A stretch of DNA of 64,000 nucleotides from Sequoia sempervirens. Taxonomy: Eukaryota; Streptophyta; Pinopsida; Cupressales; Cupressaceae. The notes beneath the pieces are model-generated. The model worked only from the letters and a program-made list of their open reading frames with translations, did not search any database and had not been told where the DNA came from. The position numbers were made by a program, and so were the translations under genes. This document shows, piece by piece, positions 47,987 through 58,667 of the stretch (positions are counted from its first letter, which is position 1; every line of letters starts with the position of its first letter). Location: NCBI GenBank assembly GCA_007258455.2, contig VDFB02252616.1:119324552-119388551 (forward strand), read 5' to 3'.

Positions 47987-50138
47987 ATGGTTGATCCCAA
48001 CCCCACTCAACATGAAAACATTCAACTAGTTCAACATGAAAACCCTAACCCCGCACAAGATGAAAACCCTCCAAATCCTCCTTCACCATGACCGTTGTTT
48101 CCAAACCAAAACATGCCAACAATACACAAATATATTCATAGAAATTTATATCAATTGAGAAATGTATGTCAAATCTATGAGACACTCACTGAGCTATCAG
48201 AAGTGAAAAACACTTTAGAAACAATCATTTCAAATGTTGAAACTTTAGCAACTCAACACAATAGATTTGCATAGTGGTGAGAGGAACAAAGGAAATTTCA
48301 TGCTGATGGATTATCATATGATGAGGTGAAGGAACTTCATATTGACAAAGCCTAATTATCCCAATTATTCATTGATCACAAAACATGACAGCCTATTAAT
48401 GTGTAGCCAAAATTTTCAATTAAATGGTGCAAACATAGAGGCATTTTAGATAATTTATGGAGATGTTGGTGGATGGTTTTTGATAAACCACCCAACAACA
48501 ATCTTGGTGTGCCTCAGTATTTTCTCCAAAAATTATATGTGGATTTTTTCCTAGGGAGGCTTGTCAATTACTTTGACATGCAATATTTTCAAGGTGTTCG
48601 AAGATGGATGCCACAAGATAGACCTAGGGCATACCAAGTCACCCCAGTTCGTCCTTCTCTTCCTATTGCCACCCTGACTCCACTACCTTACCCTAAGATT
48701 GATTTAGATGTAGGGAATCAAAGCATTTATGCTCTACATTCATTGAGTGATCATTTGGTCATGTAGAGCCATCATTTTGCTCAACCATTTGACAATGCAT
48801 CACATCCTGGTGATGCACTTGATACATTCCAGCATGATGGTGGTTCACCTACTGCATCAGTTGTGACTTGTACACATCAACTCTAACTAGTACACCATCA
48901 TTATCTCTGACTGGTACATCGTCGTCATCTCTGACTAGTACACCGTCATCAGCTCTGACTAGTACACTGTCGTCATCGACAAATATTTCAAGTGTGCCCC
49001 ATTACTGCATGACATGCAACAATTTATGTTTGGGTCCTCTCGGATGGTCCACTGAGGCTCCCATGGACACGGATGACTATGAGGTTTAGGATATGTCAGA
49101 TGTAGGAGTTGATAGAGCATAGAGTGGACCATTTGCAGGAGAAACATCGGCTGCTAGGGACGATGTGGGAGCACCTGTAAGACTTAAAGTAATTTCATAG
49201 TGTGTTTTATCTAAATTCTTTCATATTTATAAGAGATATTTGTACTAATATATGTTTATGTGTTGGAATCTTTAACAGTTGCTAATGAAGGAGCAGATGT
49301 CCCAAGTGTAGGAGGGTACATAATCAGCCATTTCATTTGGCCTAGGGTCTCAATATACAATATTGTTTAAATTGTTATTTAAATGTTAATTTTTGAAATC
49401 TATTATGTTTAAATACATGTGCTACATAGATTGATAGTTTAATGTAATCTTATCTTTTTATGCAACAACTTGGTTTGTTCACAACCATGTTTACTGACCT
49501 TGACCCATTGGATGAAGCTATACAATAGGTATATATTTTTTTATATTCTCGACATTATGATTATATGTGCATGTGCATTTAAATTATGTTACATTCTTGT
49601 CATTTTTATATAGGAAACCATTTTAGTTGTTTCATCAACCATGAGTGCATCTACTATCATAGAATCATAAAAAGTATGTGTTTATTTTATATTACAAATA
49701 TTTGTGTTTAGATAGGAATAGATATATGTTTAGTAAATATGATTATTTGTCAACAATTATATGTTAATTTGTGTCATCTTTATTTTACCTACTATAGTCC
49801 TTTGCTCGACTCGGTGTTATGAAAAGTGTGATACCATTACTTTATATGAGGACTCCTGATTTTCCTAAGGTACAATCATATGAAAATCACCTTGCAAAAA
49901 AGAGAGCAAGACTTGAGGTAAATAATAATTGCATTATTGATATAATATAGTACACATATAGTGATTTTGATGTTAAATTCATAATTTATAAATGATAGTA
50001 TATAAGTTTCTATTTACTAGTCTATCTTGTCAACCATTCACATAATTAATCTAATTTGTGGTTTGAATTTTTATTGTGCAAGAAACTTTAGAGAAACTAA
50101 GTTCGTCGAGGAGGCTCAATTTTGATGGTCCAACATAA
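47987..50138 (+). pseudogene. Multi-exon decayed gene of unknown family
   Basis: The frame opens MVDPNPTQHENIQLVQHENP, followed by a helical region (TELSEVKNTLETIISNVETL) and a Trp-rich part (48473-48766: DNLWRCWWMVF, PQYFLQKLYVDFFLGRLVN). Next is a Ser/Thr repeat (48881-48976), then SVPHYCMTCNNLCLGPLGW. Smaller exons follow with plausible borders: ..CAG|TTGCTAATG (49279), ..CAATAG|GTATAT (49526), ..ATATAG|GAAACC (49614) and ..CTATAG|TCCTTTGCT (49797). The last reads FARLGVMKSVIPLLYMRTPD and ends near KKRARLE|GTAAAT (49919), with a final exon closing RRLNFDGPT-stop at 50138. At least eight in-frame stops show decay. I do not recognise the protein. Its neighbours suggest it belongs to a DNA transposon. 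Confidence 0.5.
48881..48976 (+). repeat. 24-bp tandem repeat, four units
   Basis: Four units on the theme CTCTGACTAGTACACCGTCA, each coding for eight residues (TSTPSSSL type) inside the plus-strand gene. Being a multiple of three, it does not disturb the frame. Confidence 0.85.
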
Positions 50139-51654
50139 AATTAGGATTTGACATAGATTGATATGTACTTAGGGTTTGATAGACCTTGATATGGCATATA
50201 TGCCACAATTTGTAAAAGTAGTTGTAAAAATTGTTCTGAGTAGGCATATATGCCAATTTTTTATATGCACAAACACAATTATTCTACATTTTGATATATA
50301 ATAATTGATATTTGATCTAATTTGTTCCTTGTGTGCATGTCTTTCTACTTTGAATTTTCAAAATGGAATGTATAATTATCTTAGAATGGTTTAAAGTTAT
50401 GATCAATAATGTATGTTATAGATTAACGAAATTGTATTTTAATAGAACTCATGAATTAAAATTGGTAGTCCATCTATGTTAGAGTTCATTCATATTAAGG
50501 TTCACATACATTACATTCCATGAGACCACATTTCTTTGAGGATTTTTTTCAAACAATTCACTACCTTTTATATTGTACCACATTTTTCATACATGTCTAC
50601 CAAAACATTTTTTATCAAACACTCAATTTGAGAATACACATGATTTCAGGCTCTGTTGAATGAATTTACATTTGACATTAGTTTGTTTTTTGAACTCCTA
50701 TACTAAAGTGGGCAGCTGATTTTTATTTCAAAAGAAATTAAAATTAATGAAAAATGGTATGAGAAGCACTGTATAATGTTTGTTGAAAAGAACTGTTTGA
50801 AAATATGCCTCAAAGAATTGTGGTCTCATAAACAACGAAAAAAAGATGAAACGAGCGGCTCTTGATAGTTTTATGGAATTGATTCTTTTGATTGATTAAA
50901 AACTTCAAATAAATGGATACAACTTAATGAAATATATGTCATGTTACAATATTCATTCAAAAGTAATATAATCATTTTGATAAAAATCAATGTCACTCAA
51001 TGTTCATTCAAGCTTAATAACATGTAAAAGGTATAAAATCATCTTGAATAAGAATCACTATCTTTCAACCATAAGGGTTTGATGCAACCTTCAAACAAAG
51101 TCCTTACAACTGAACAAGATACATGTTCATTAGATTGTTCATGTGAAATCTATTCAATAATCATGATCAACAATTAAGACATCACTCAACCATGATGCAA
51201 CCATTAAAGAAACCAAATACAACTACATGACATGCATGTTATTTGACCTTCAAAATGTAATTTGTATTATTGAAATGCACAACAATGAATGTTTTTAACC
51301 ATAATGCATCAATAAGAAAACTAGGCATACTATATAGGCTTGATGCACACTAGTCATAATGCACACTTCACACAAAAGAAATAACACTGATATGATATTG
51401 TCATATATGTCAATCAACCTTGACCCACACCAAACTTGTTAAATCGCAATTGTTGTCATATATGCAATTCAACCTAACGCAATTAAGGTTTTGTATTTGG
51501 TAGGAATTTGTGTAGGAAAAGAAAGTGAGAGATGATGGTTAAGGTGGATTTGAACCATGTAACATTCAACCATCTACCTTTCCACCATGTACCTTTCCCA
51601 AAATTATTAGAATTCAGGAACAAAGTTTTGGAGAATCACTGAAAGATTTAGCTG
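50139..51654. other. Gene-free sequence between the plus-strand gene and the exon array
   Basis: The palindromic word GGCATATATGCC occurs twice (near 50193 and 50243) just after the gene's stop. The rest has no recognisable content. Confidence 0.5.
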
Positions 51655-53895
51655 GAAGGAAGGAGGGAACAAAATGAAGCACCATGGAATGAAGCAAAAG
51701 TTGTCAGATGCTAGCAATGTAAAGTTACAAAGTAGTGCAACTTTCATTCTAAAACTCATACGACCAAATAGATTATTCCAACATGTCCTAATGGGTACAT
51801 TGATACTAAGCATGGTCCTCTTTTACACCCAAACACGTCAAATCACTCCGAGCTACATTGGACCGATGATTTCCCTTAAGAGTCCAAAGTGCTAAAAGGT
51901 AGCAATCTTTGACAGGCTATTTATCAGAAACCATGATGCTTACAGACTCTCCATCTGAGCCTATGAGATAATTTTGGAAACCTCTTCAATAACCTCTCTC
52001 ATTTTTCACTATCTTAGAGGAATTTTCCCGTAGTGATGAGTTTTCAGTTGAGAAAAAAGTTGCCAGATGCAAGCAGTGTAAAGTTGCAAAGTGGTGCAAC
52101 TTTCGTTTTGCAACACATACAACCAAATAGATTGTTCCAAAACATCTAGATGGGTACGTTTACGCGAGGCATGGTCCTTTTTTCACCCAAACATGCTGAA
52201 TCACTCTAAGCTACATTGAATAATCGATTTCCCTTAAGAGTCCAAAGTGCTAAAAGGAAACAATCTTTGATGGGCTATTTCTTAGAAACTATGACACTCA
52301 CAGACTCTCCATCTGAGGCTATGAGATTATGTTGGGACCCTCTACAATAACCTCTCTTAGTTTTCCTTGGAGGCATTTTTTCGTGGTGACAGATTTTCTG
52401 TTGAGGAAAAAGTTGTCAGATGCAAGCAATGTAAAGTTGCAAAGTGGTGTAACTTTCATTTTGCAACTCGTACGACCAAACAGACTATTCCAACACATCT
52501 GAATGGGTACATTTACACTAGGCATGGTCCTCTTTTTCACCCAAACACGTCAAATCACTTTGAGCTACATTGGACTAGTGATTTCCCTTAAGAGTCCAAA
52601 GTGCTGAAAGGTAGCAATCTTTGATGGGCTATTTCTCAAAAACCATGATGTTTACAAACTCTTTGTTTGATGCTATGGAATCATGTTGGGGCCCTCTATA
52701 ATAAATTCTCTTGATTTTTTCTATCTCAGAGGCATTTTCCCATGGTGACGAGTTTTCAATTGAGAAAAAAGTTGTCACATGCAAGCATGTAAAGTTGCAA
52801 AGTGGTGTAACTTTTGTTCTGCAACTCGTACGACCAAACAAACTATTCCAACACATCTGAATGGGTACGTTTATGATATTCCTGGTCCTCTTTTGTACCC
52901 AAACATGCTGAATCACTTTAAGCTACATTGGACCGGTGATTTCCCTTAAGAGTCTAAAGTGCTAAAAGGAAACAATCTTTGATGGGCTATTTCTTGAAAA
53001 CTATGACGCTTACAAACTCTCCATCTAAGGATATGGGATCATATTGGGACCCTATACAATATCCTCTCTTGGTTTTTTCTATCTCGAAATTATTTTCCCA
53101 TGGTGACAAGTTTTTAGTTGAGAAAAAATTTGTTAGATGCAAGCAATGTAAAGTTGCAAAGTGGTGGAACTTTCATTCTGCAACTCGTACGACTAAACGG
53201 ATTGTTCCAACACATCTAGATGGGTGTGTTTATGCTAGGCATGGTCCTCTTTTGAACCCAAACATGTCGAATCACTCTAAGCTACATTGGACCGGTGATT
53301 TCCCTTAGGAGTCCAAAGTGCTAAAAGGAAGCAATCTTTGATGGGCTATTTCTCAAAAACTGTGATGCTTACAGACTCTCTATCTAAGGCTATGAGATCA
53401 TGTTAGGACCCTCTACAATAACCTCTCTTATTTTTTGCTATCTCAAAGGCGTTTTCCCATGGTGATGAGTTTTCAGTTGAGGAAAAAGTTGTCAAATGCA
53501 AGCAGTGTAAAGTTACAAAGTGGTGCAACTTTCGTTCTACAACTCATATAACCAAATAGACTATTCCAACATGTCCATATGGGTACATTTATGCTAGGCA
53601 TGGTCCTTTTTTGCACCCAAACATGTTGAACCACTCCAAGCTACATTGGACCAATGATTTATCTTAAGAGTCTAAAGTACTAAAGGCAAGAATATTTGAC
53701 AGGCTATTACTCCTAAATTGTGTCACTTACAAGTAATTTGTCTGAGTCTATAGGATCATTTAGGGCCCCTCTAAAATAACTACTCTCAGTTTTTTATATC
53801 TCTAAGGTGTTTTCCCATGGTGTCAAGTTTTTAGTTGATGGAAAAAGGGTTAGATGGATGCAATGTAAAGGTTCAAAGGGGTTTAGGGTTCGTTT
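51655..53895 (+). repeat. Tandem array of seven ~358-bp exon-intron units with a CxxC motif
   Basis: The phrase AAAGTT(G/A)CAAAG recurs at 51721, 52080, 52433, 52791, 53150, 53509 and, degraded, 53867, giving a period of 353-359 bp. Each unit looks like one exon (about 240 bp) plus a short intron. The exon is preceded by TCTATCTCAG and ends CTAAAAG before GTAGCAATC in the better units (1 and 3). The exon reads VRCKQCKVAKWCNF, then ATRTTK, PTHLDGYVYARHGPL and LHWTGDFP. Every unit has a TAA or TAG right after DFP where GAA would fit. Donor or acceptor is lost in several units (donor GG-A in 2 and 5, acceptor in 5). The CxxC...C pattern suggests a zinc-binding domain; the family is unknown. Confidence 0.8.
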
Positions 53896-54161
53896 TTCTC
53901 CTTGCGAGTAAGTGAATAAGTGAATCATTTACTCAAATACACTTAATTCATGAACTACACACATGAATACAAAGTATACACATGAAAAAATGTAGGTTGT
54001 AAAGTATACATTGGAATACTCATAAGTGACAAAGTATACACAATACGCATGATATTATCATTCAAGAATTTCTATCAAATATAGGATTTACAAAATGCCA
54101 TGTAGGCACACAACAAACGGCCCTAATACATAGTTATTTCCCAGTAGGGGAAGGAAATAGA
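53896..54161. other. Spacer between the plus-strand exon array and the minus-strand gene
   Basis: Repeats of AAGTATACA...CATGAA (53945-54040). This is the meeting point of the two opposed transcription directions. No gene content. Confidence 0.5.
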
Positions 54162-54472
54162 TCACATGTTTCCTTTGTGGTTGGCACACTCTTTCACAAC
54201 AATAGCACGTTGACGTTCTGGAGTGACAAGCACCTATACAAACCATCAAGGTAGCAATTAAACTACATACAATATAAAAGATGTTTACAATCACAAATCC
54301 ATATTATTATAAACAACCTAAATGATGATGAAATGGTATTGCAAACTAGAAAAGATGCTTAGAATAACAAATCTATATTATTCTAAACAACCTAAATGAT
54401 GATGAAATGGTAATGCAAACTAGAAAAGATGCTTAGAATAACAAATCTATATTTTTCTAATTTGTTGCATAC

Positions 54473-54561
54473 CTTTTCCAAAGGATTAGAACTGACTATT
54501 GTTGTAGCAGCTCCATGATCAATCGTGCCAAGAACATCACAATATACTTCAAATGATAAAT
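54473..54561 (-). other. Exon copy with intact splice borders
   Basis: An 89-bp exon of the minus-strand gene: acceptor CCATATAG before it, donor AAAAG|GTATGC after it. It encodes LSFEVYCDVLG followed by SSNPLEK with no stop. Its length is not a multiple of three. Confidence 0.65.
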
Positions 54562-54711
54562 CTATATGGTCACAATAGAAAATATGCTTAGACTAAAAAA
54601 TCTATATTATTCTAAACAACCTAAATGATGATGAATTGGTAATGAAAACTAGAAAAGATGCTTAAAATAACAAATCTATATTATTCTAATTTTTCGCATA
54701 CCTCTACCAAA

Positions 54712-54800
54712 GGATCAGAGCTGACTATTGTTGTAGTAGTTCCATGACCAATCATGCCAAGAACATCGCAATATACTTTGAATGACAAATATATATGGTC
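54712..54800 (-). pseudogene. Duplicated exon copy with a lost acceptor
   Basis: This is a diverged copy of the exon at 54473-54561 (LSFKVYCDVLGMIGHG). Its donor is present (GTAGAG|GTATGC) but the acceptor reads CCATATAT instead of CCATATAG, so splicing would be expected to skip it. Skipping would also keep the frame, since tandem inclusion of an 89-bp exon would shift it. Confidence 0.55.
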
Positions 54801-57639
54801 ACAATAGAAAAGATACTTATACTAACAAATCTATATTATTCTAAACAACCTAAATGATGATAAATTAGTAATGCAAACTAGAAAAGATGCTTAGAATAAC
54901 AAATCTATATTATTCTAAACAACCTAAATAATGAACCTTATCAAATAAACAATATCAAAATGTGATGAACAATATCATACCTTTCCCATACAACAAATGA
55001 TCTACTACTCAAGTGTGCCTAAAGGGTCATCTCATACCTTGAGAGTTTCCAATAATGCTTCATGATCAACACTACTAATTGTCCATAGTTCCTTTGTTTT
55101 TGGTCTAGCATGATGTCTCAATACATGAGATTTTTTTTGTGTTTCGCATAGTCTTCAAATGGGGGTATGTCATTCTTTCTAACCATATATGTTCACAACC
55201 AAATTCTAGAAACAACAACTAAACCTGTATGGTCATAAGTTTTTTATCAACACCTAAACATACTTAGAATAAAATATATAATATACCAAACAACCTAAAT
55301 GATGATGAAATGGTAATGAAAACTAGAAAAAATGCTTAGAATAACAAATCTATATTATTCTAAACAACCTAAATGATGATGAAATGGTAATACAACCAAG
55401 TTCGAAAAATAACAACTGAAACTGTAGGATACATGAACCCATCATCATTTGTCATCTGTTGTGTTAGTTTTTTCTTTCCCTATACACATCATGCCAACCA
55501 ATAGTTTTATCCACCTTCATTCCCCTACGATGCTACAATTGCATAGACATGTCTTGGTTGTACAAGATCTAAAAGATGGTTGTAGTCAAGTGAAATTTCC
55601 ATTACATCTTCTAACGAGGATTGTGCCATAGATAAAGGGGTTAGGTATTGTGGAATCCATGTATCTACCTACTCACTTGACTCGCACTAATCTCAATCAC
55701 ACTGAATATAATTCTAACAAAAACAAGCCATCTCTCATGTCCATATGATCCATGCACCCACATTTTAGCTTCGAAATGAATAAATCTTTGAAGAATCTCT
55801 ATTTGTTTGACATTCCATTTTGTCTCCCATTGTGCCCTCCTCAACCAACCAAAAGAACCTACACACTTGTGAGTCAAGTGTCCCTCCTCATGATAATGCA
55901 TAAGTACACCAATGAACAATAGAACATGCATCATTGAATGTTGCACCACCTTTGATCTTCATTTGTTCCTTAACCAAAGCTCTCTTCACCCATGCACCTA
56001 TGCCATCATGCTCACCTTTTCCATGCCTAGCTTCAAAAAACCTCCAAATATGTGCTACATCGAGCCTTCTTAAATTTCCCTATGTAGTTATCTTACCAAA
56101 TCAGATGTTGACTCATTGTAATTCCTTTTTCCTGCAAGAACTCAAAAAAGTTTTCAAAACAATGTTATACAAACTTAGATGAATGAGATTTATCATCACC
56201 CATGTAAAAATTGTACTCCCTGATTATCTTGTTTTCCTCTTCTTTACTATCAGGGGCATGTCTATATGTTATGTGGACAAAAATAGCAATTTGAATATCT
56301 AATTGTAATATTGTGATTGAACTTCATTTTGTGGTTGCAATGTGTAATTTTTAGCAAAATAAACTATAGATACAATATTTCCAATGGGGAAAGAGTCCTT
56401 ACACATCCTAAATTATTGATCCAACCACTGTGACTTGTGGCTATGCCTTGCATACTTATAGAAAATATTTTCCTTAAAATTAGAAATAAAATCAGCAATA
56501 CTTACCTCTCTTGCAACCAAATCGCATCTAGAACCCTCAACTCCACTCTTCAATGTGTATATGACTATCTCAAACCTTTTTTCTTAACAATCTTGTTACC
56601 AAATTCATGATTGCTGCCCTCATGAAAGCATGTTACAAACTTTGATAAACCACCACATTGTAAACATGTTTCATTTAAACACTAATTTCTATAAAATAAG
56701 CAACCATCAACTCTAATGCATAAAAATGAATCTAACAGCTCCCTGGATGACTTGGGAAGTTGCACTGCATTAAAGTCCTACAACATTTCATTAGTATACA
56801 TAGTAGAACAAATATGGCATAATAATTCACAATACATTGAAAACTCAACATGGTATTTACATGTATTACAAAAATTAATAGGTACACAATAAAATGGCTT
56901 GCAAGACTCAAAAGCCCTTTGTGAGATTTGTGAGATTTGCAAATTTGGACCATGTTCTTGAAAAAAAAATTGGCTACATTCCAAAAAAAATTTAGGATGC
57001 AGTGTATGATCTCGATTACCAATTCGTAACTTTAAAACATCCTTTACATTTGGCGATACTCTAGAGTGAGAGTTCCAAAATTGTTCAATTTACATCTTTA
57101 CATTATCGGTTAGCTTCTTATCAACACATGGAAGCCTCCCACTAAAACCCCATGTATCATTTTGAAGAGGACTATCGAGTCTTCCTCTTCTTGATAGTGC
57201 TTTATTCAATGTTTTACAATTTAAGTTTAAATCAATACAAGTTTGTCTCATTAAACGAGCCTTTTCTCAAATGATGGCTTACTAGTGAGGTTGTGATCAC
57301 TCTATGAGCAACCCATTTATCTTTTTCCTTACTAGTCTTTCCAATAGAGGTTAGAACATTAAAAATATTTTTTACAATAACCTATTTTTTTCCAATTTTT
57401 TTGTGACATGAATCTTTAATTGTTTTAATTTAATGGTCTCATTTTGTAAATCTTAAGTAATTGCACAAAAAATTGACATTGTTTGGTTAATGTCTTATTG
57501 GAAAATTATGCATTGAAGATTTTGGTAGCCCACAAATGAACCATTTGTTATGACATTTTTCCTTCAAGATTATCAATTATGTTCTCATCTATTTCAACCA
57601 ACCATTTAGGGGTTTTCTTGTAATTAGGTGTTACATAAG

Positions 57640-57880
57640 GTTCATTTTCAACATTTTCATTTTCAAATTCAATGTTAACATTTTCATTCCCATTATTTTC
57701 AATATTTTCAGCATTTTCAACAACAATTTCATTTTCAACAGCATTTTCATCTTCAATAACAATTTCATTTTCAACAACATTTTTATTTTCAATAACAATT
57801 TCATTTTCAACAAAATTTTCATTCTCAAATTTGTTCACATTTTCATTTTCAATTTCAATATGATGTTCAATATTTTCAAT
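57640..57880 (-). repeat. Asn/Glu-coding minisatellite
   Basis: Repeated TTTTCAACAACAATTTCATT-type units on the plus strand encode ENEIVxEN runs on the minus strand, within the N-terminal part of the transposase-like gene. All three minus frames are open over part of it because of the repeat. One stop (TAA at 57881-57883) separates it from the basic N-terminus. Confidence 0.75.
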
Positions 57881-58221
57881 TTATATTTCATCTTCACTTG
57901 AATTAATATTTAATGGTGTAGAAGAATCTTCAATTTGAATATTTTGCATACCTTGTCTTCTTTTCCTATGACTTTCTTTATCTTTTGCTCTATATGCTTC
58001 AATTTCATCTGTTGTAAGTTTCCTTTTACCTTTTCTCTTTGCAGCGACTATGCTTACCATTGCACAAACAAAAAAACACACACAAATGATTGTAATTGTA
58101 AAAAAAATGTAAGAGAATCTTGTTGGTATGTGGTGACTAATCATGCTATAATGTACACTCTTCATGTATCATCATCGGGGTCTGAGGGCAGACTGGGCTC
58201 ATGGTGAGGGTTTGGGGGTTG

Positions 58222-58321
58222 NNNNNNNNNNNNNNNNNNNNNNNNNNNNNNNNNNNNNNNNNNNNNNNNNNNNNNNNNNNNNNNNNNNNNNNNNNNNNNN
58301 NNNNNNNNNNNNNNNNNNNNN
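58222..58321. other. Assembly gap (100 N)
   Basis: Exactly 100 N. The sequence immediately to its right is the start of the second copy of the 1125-6788 block. Confidence 0.99.
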
Positions 58322-58667
58322 ATGTTAGAAGAGTTCTCTGCTTCCTCCTACCAATACCTGATGCTAGGGCTACCTTGGGATGTGGTGTTATCCCTTCCTT
58401 ATGATTTCACTTTCTGTTGGAATCTATGGTTGGTGTCTCATATAGAGGGGGAGACTATTCCTTTTGAGGTGGATCCTTCTATTGAGGTGGAGTTGGTAGT
58501 TGTAGTGTTGTTCGGTAGATCTTCTCTCTTATGTTGGATCTTATTGAGGTGTAGCTTGTGTGAAGAGGAGAGTGGTGATTTTGGAAGAAAAGGGTCTCAT
58601 GTCATCCTCTCTATTAGAGGTGAGCCCCCTCCTCTTAAGGTGAAGGTTGGGTTGGTGTCCCTAGTGG
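58322..58667 (+). repeat. T/G-rich LINE-like block, copy 2, 5' part
   Basis: Matches 1125-1452 plus an 18-bp insertion (six codons, DPSIEV) that repeats the neighbouring GAGGTGGA phrase. The upstream part is hidden by the gap. Confidence 0.6.

Larger units (their letters stand above)
54300..55410. repeat. Nested tandem repeats: ~75-bp intron units and a ~239-bp exon-intron unit
   Basis: A ~75-bp unit (theme AACCTAAATGATGATGAAAT) starts near 54318, 54393, 54610, 54848, 54923, 55298 and 55367. A larger unit containing a whole exon is repeated once (ACCTTTTCCAAAGGATTAG at 54471, ACCTCTACCAAAGGATCAG at 54710). Both lie in the introns of the minus-strand gene. Confidence 0.8.
54162..58060 (-). 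pseudogene. Multi-exon transposase-like gene of an unassigned DNA transposon family
   Basis: It starts at ATG 58060 with a basic region (AKRKGKRKLTTDEIEAYRAK, ESHRKRRQG), then an Asn/Glu repeat and PKWLVEIDENIIDNLEG (near 57590). Broken frames between 57060 and 55650 carry SRVSPNVKDVLKLRIGNRDH, FESCKPFYCVPINFCNTCKY, RVDGCLFYRN, FPIGNIVSIVYFAKNYTLQP, FFEARHGKGEHDGIGAWVKR and HWCTYAL. I associate this motif string with transposase-like proteins scattered in plants and animals; I cannot name the superfamily. Late exons with clear borders are: end of KTKELWTISSVDHEALLETLK at 55038; LSFEVYCDVLGTIDHGAATT, exon 54561-54473; and VLVTPERQRAIVVKECANHK to stop, 54233-54162. The Tyr in IVYFAKNY stands where I would expect a catalytic Asp. 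Many stops; not functional. Confidence 0.6.

Noticed and set aside
57640..57870. Three overlapping minus- and plus-strand proteins in the Asn/Glu repeat
   Set aside because: They are the same low-complexity DNA read in different frames; only the frame joined to the basic N-terminus is plausible.
58201..58404. Reading frame spanning the second gap
   Set aside because: It joins unrelated sequence through 100 N.
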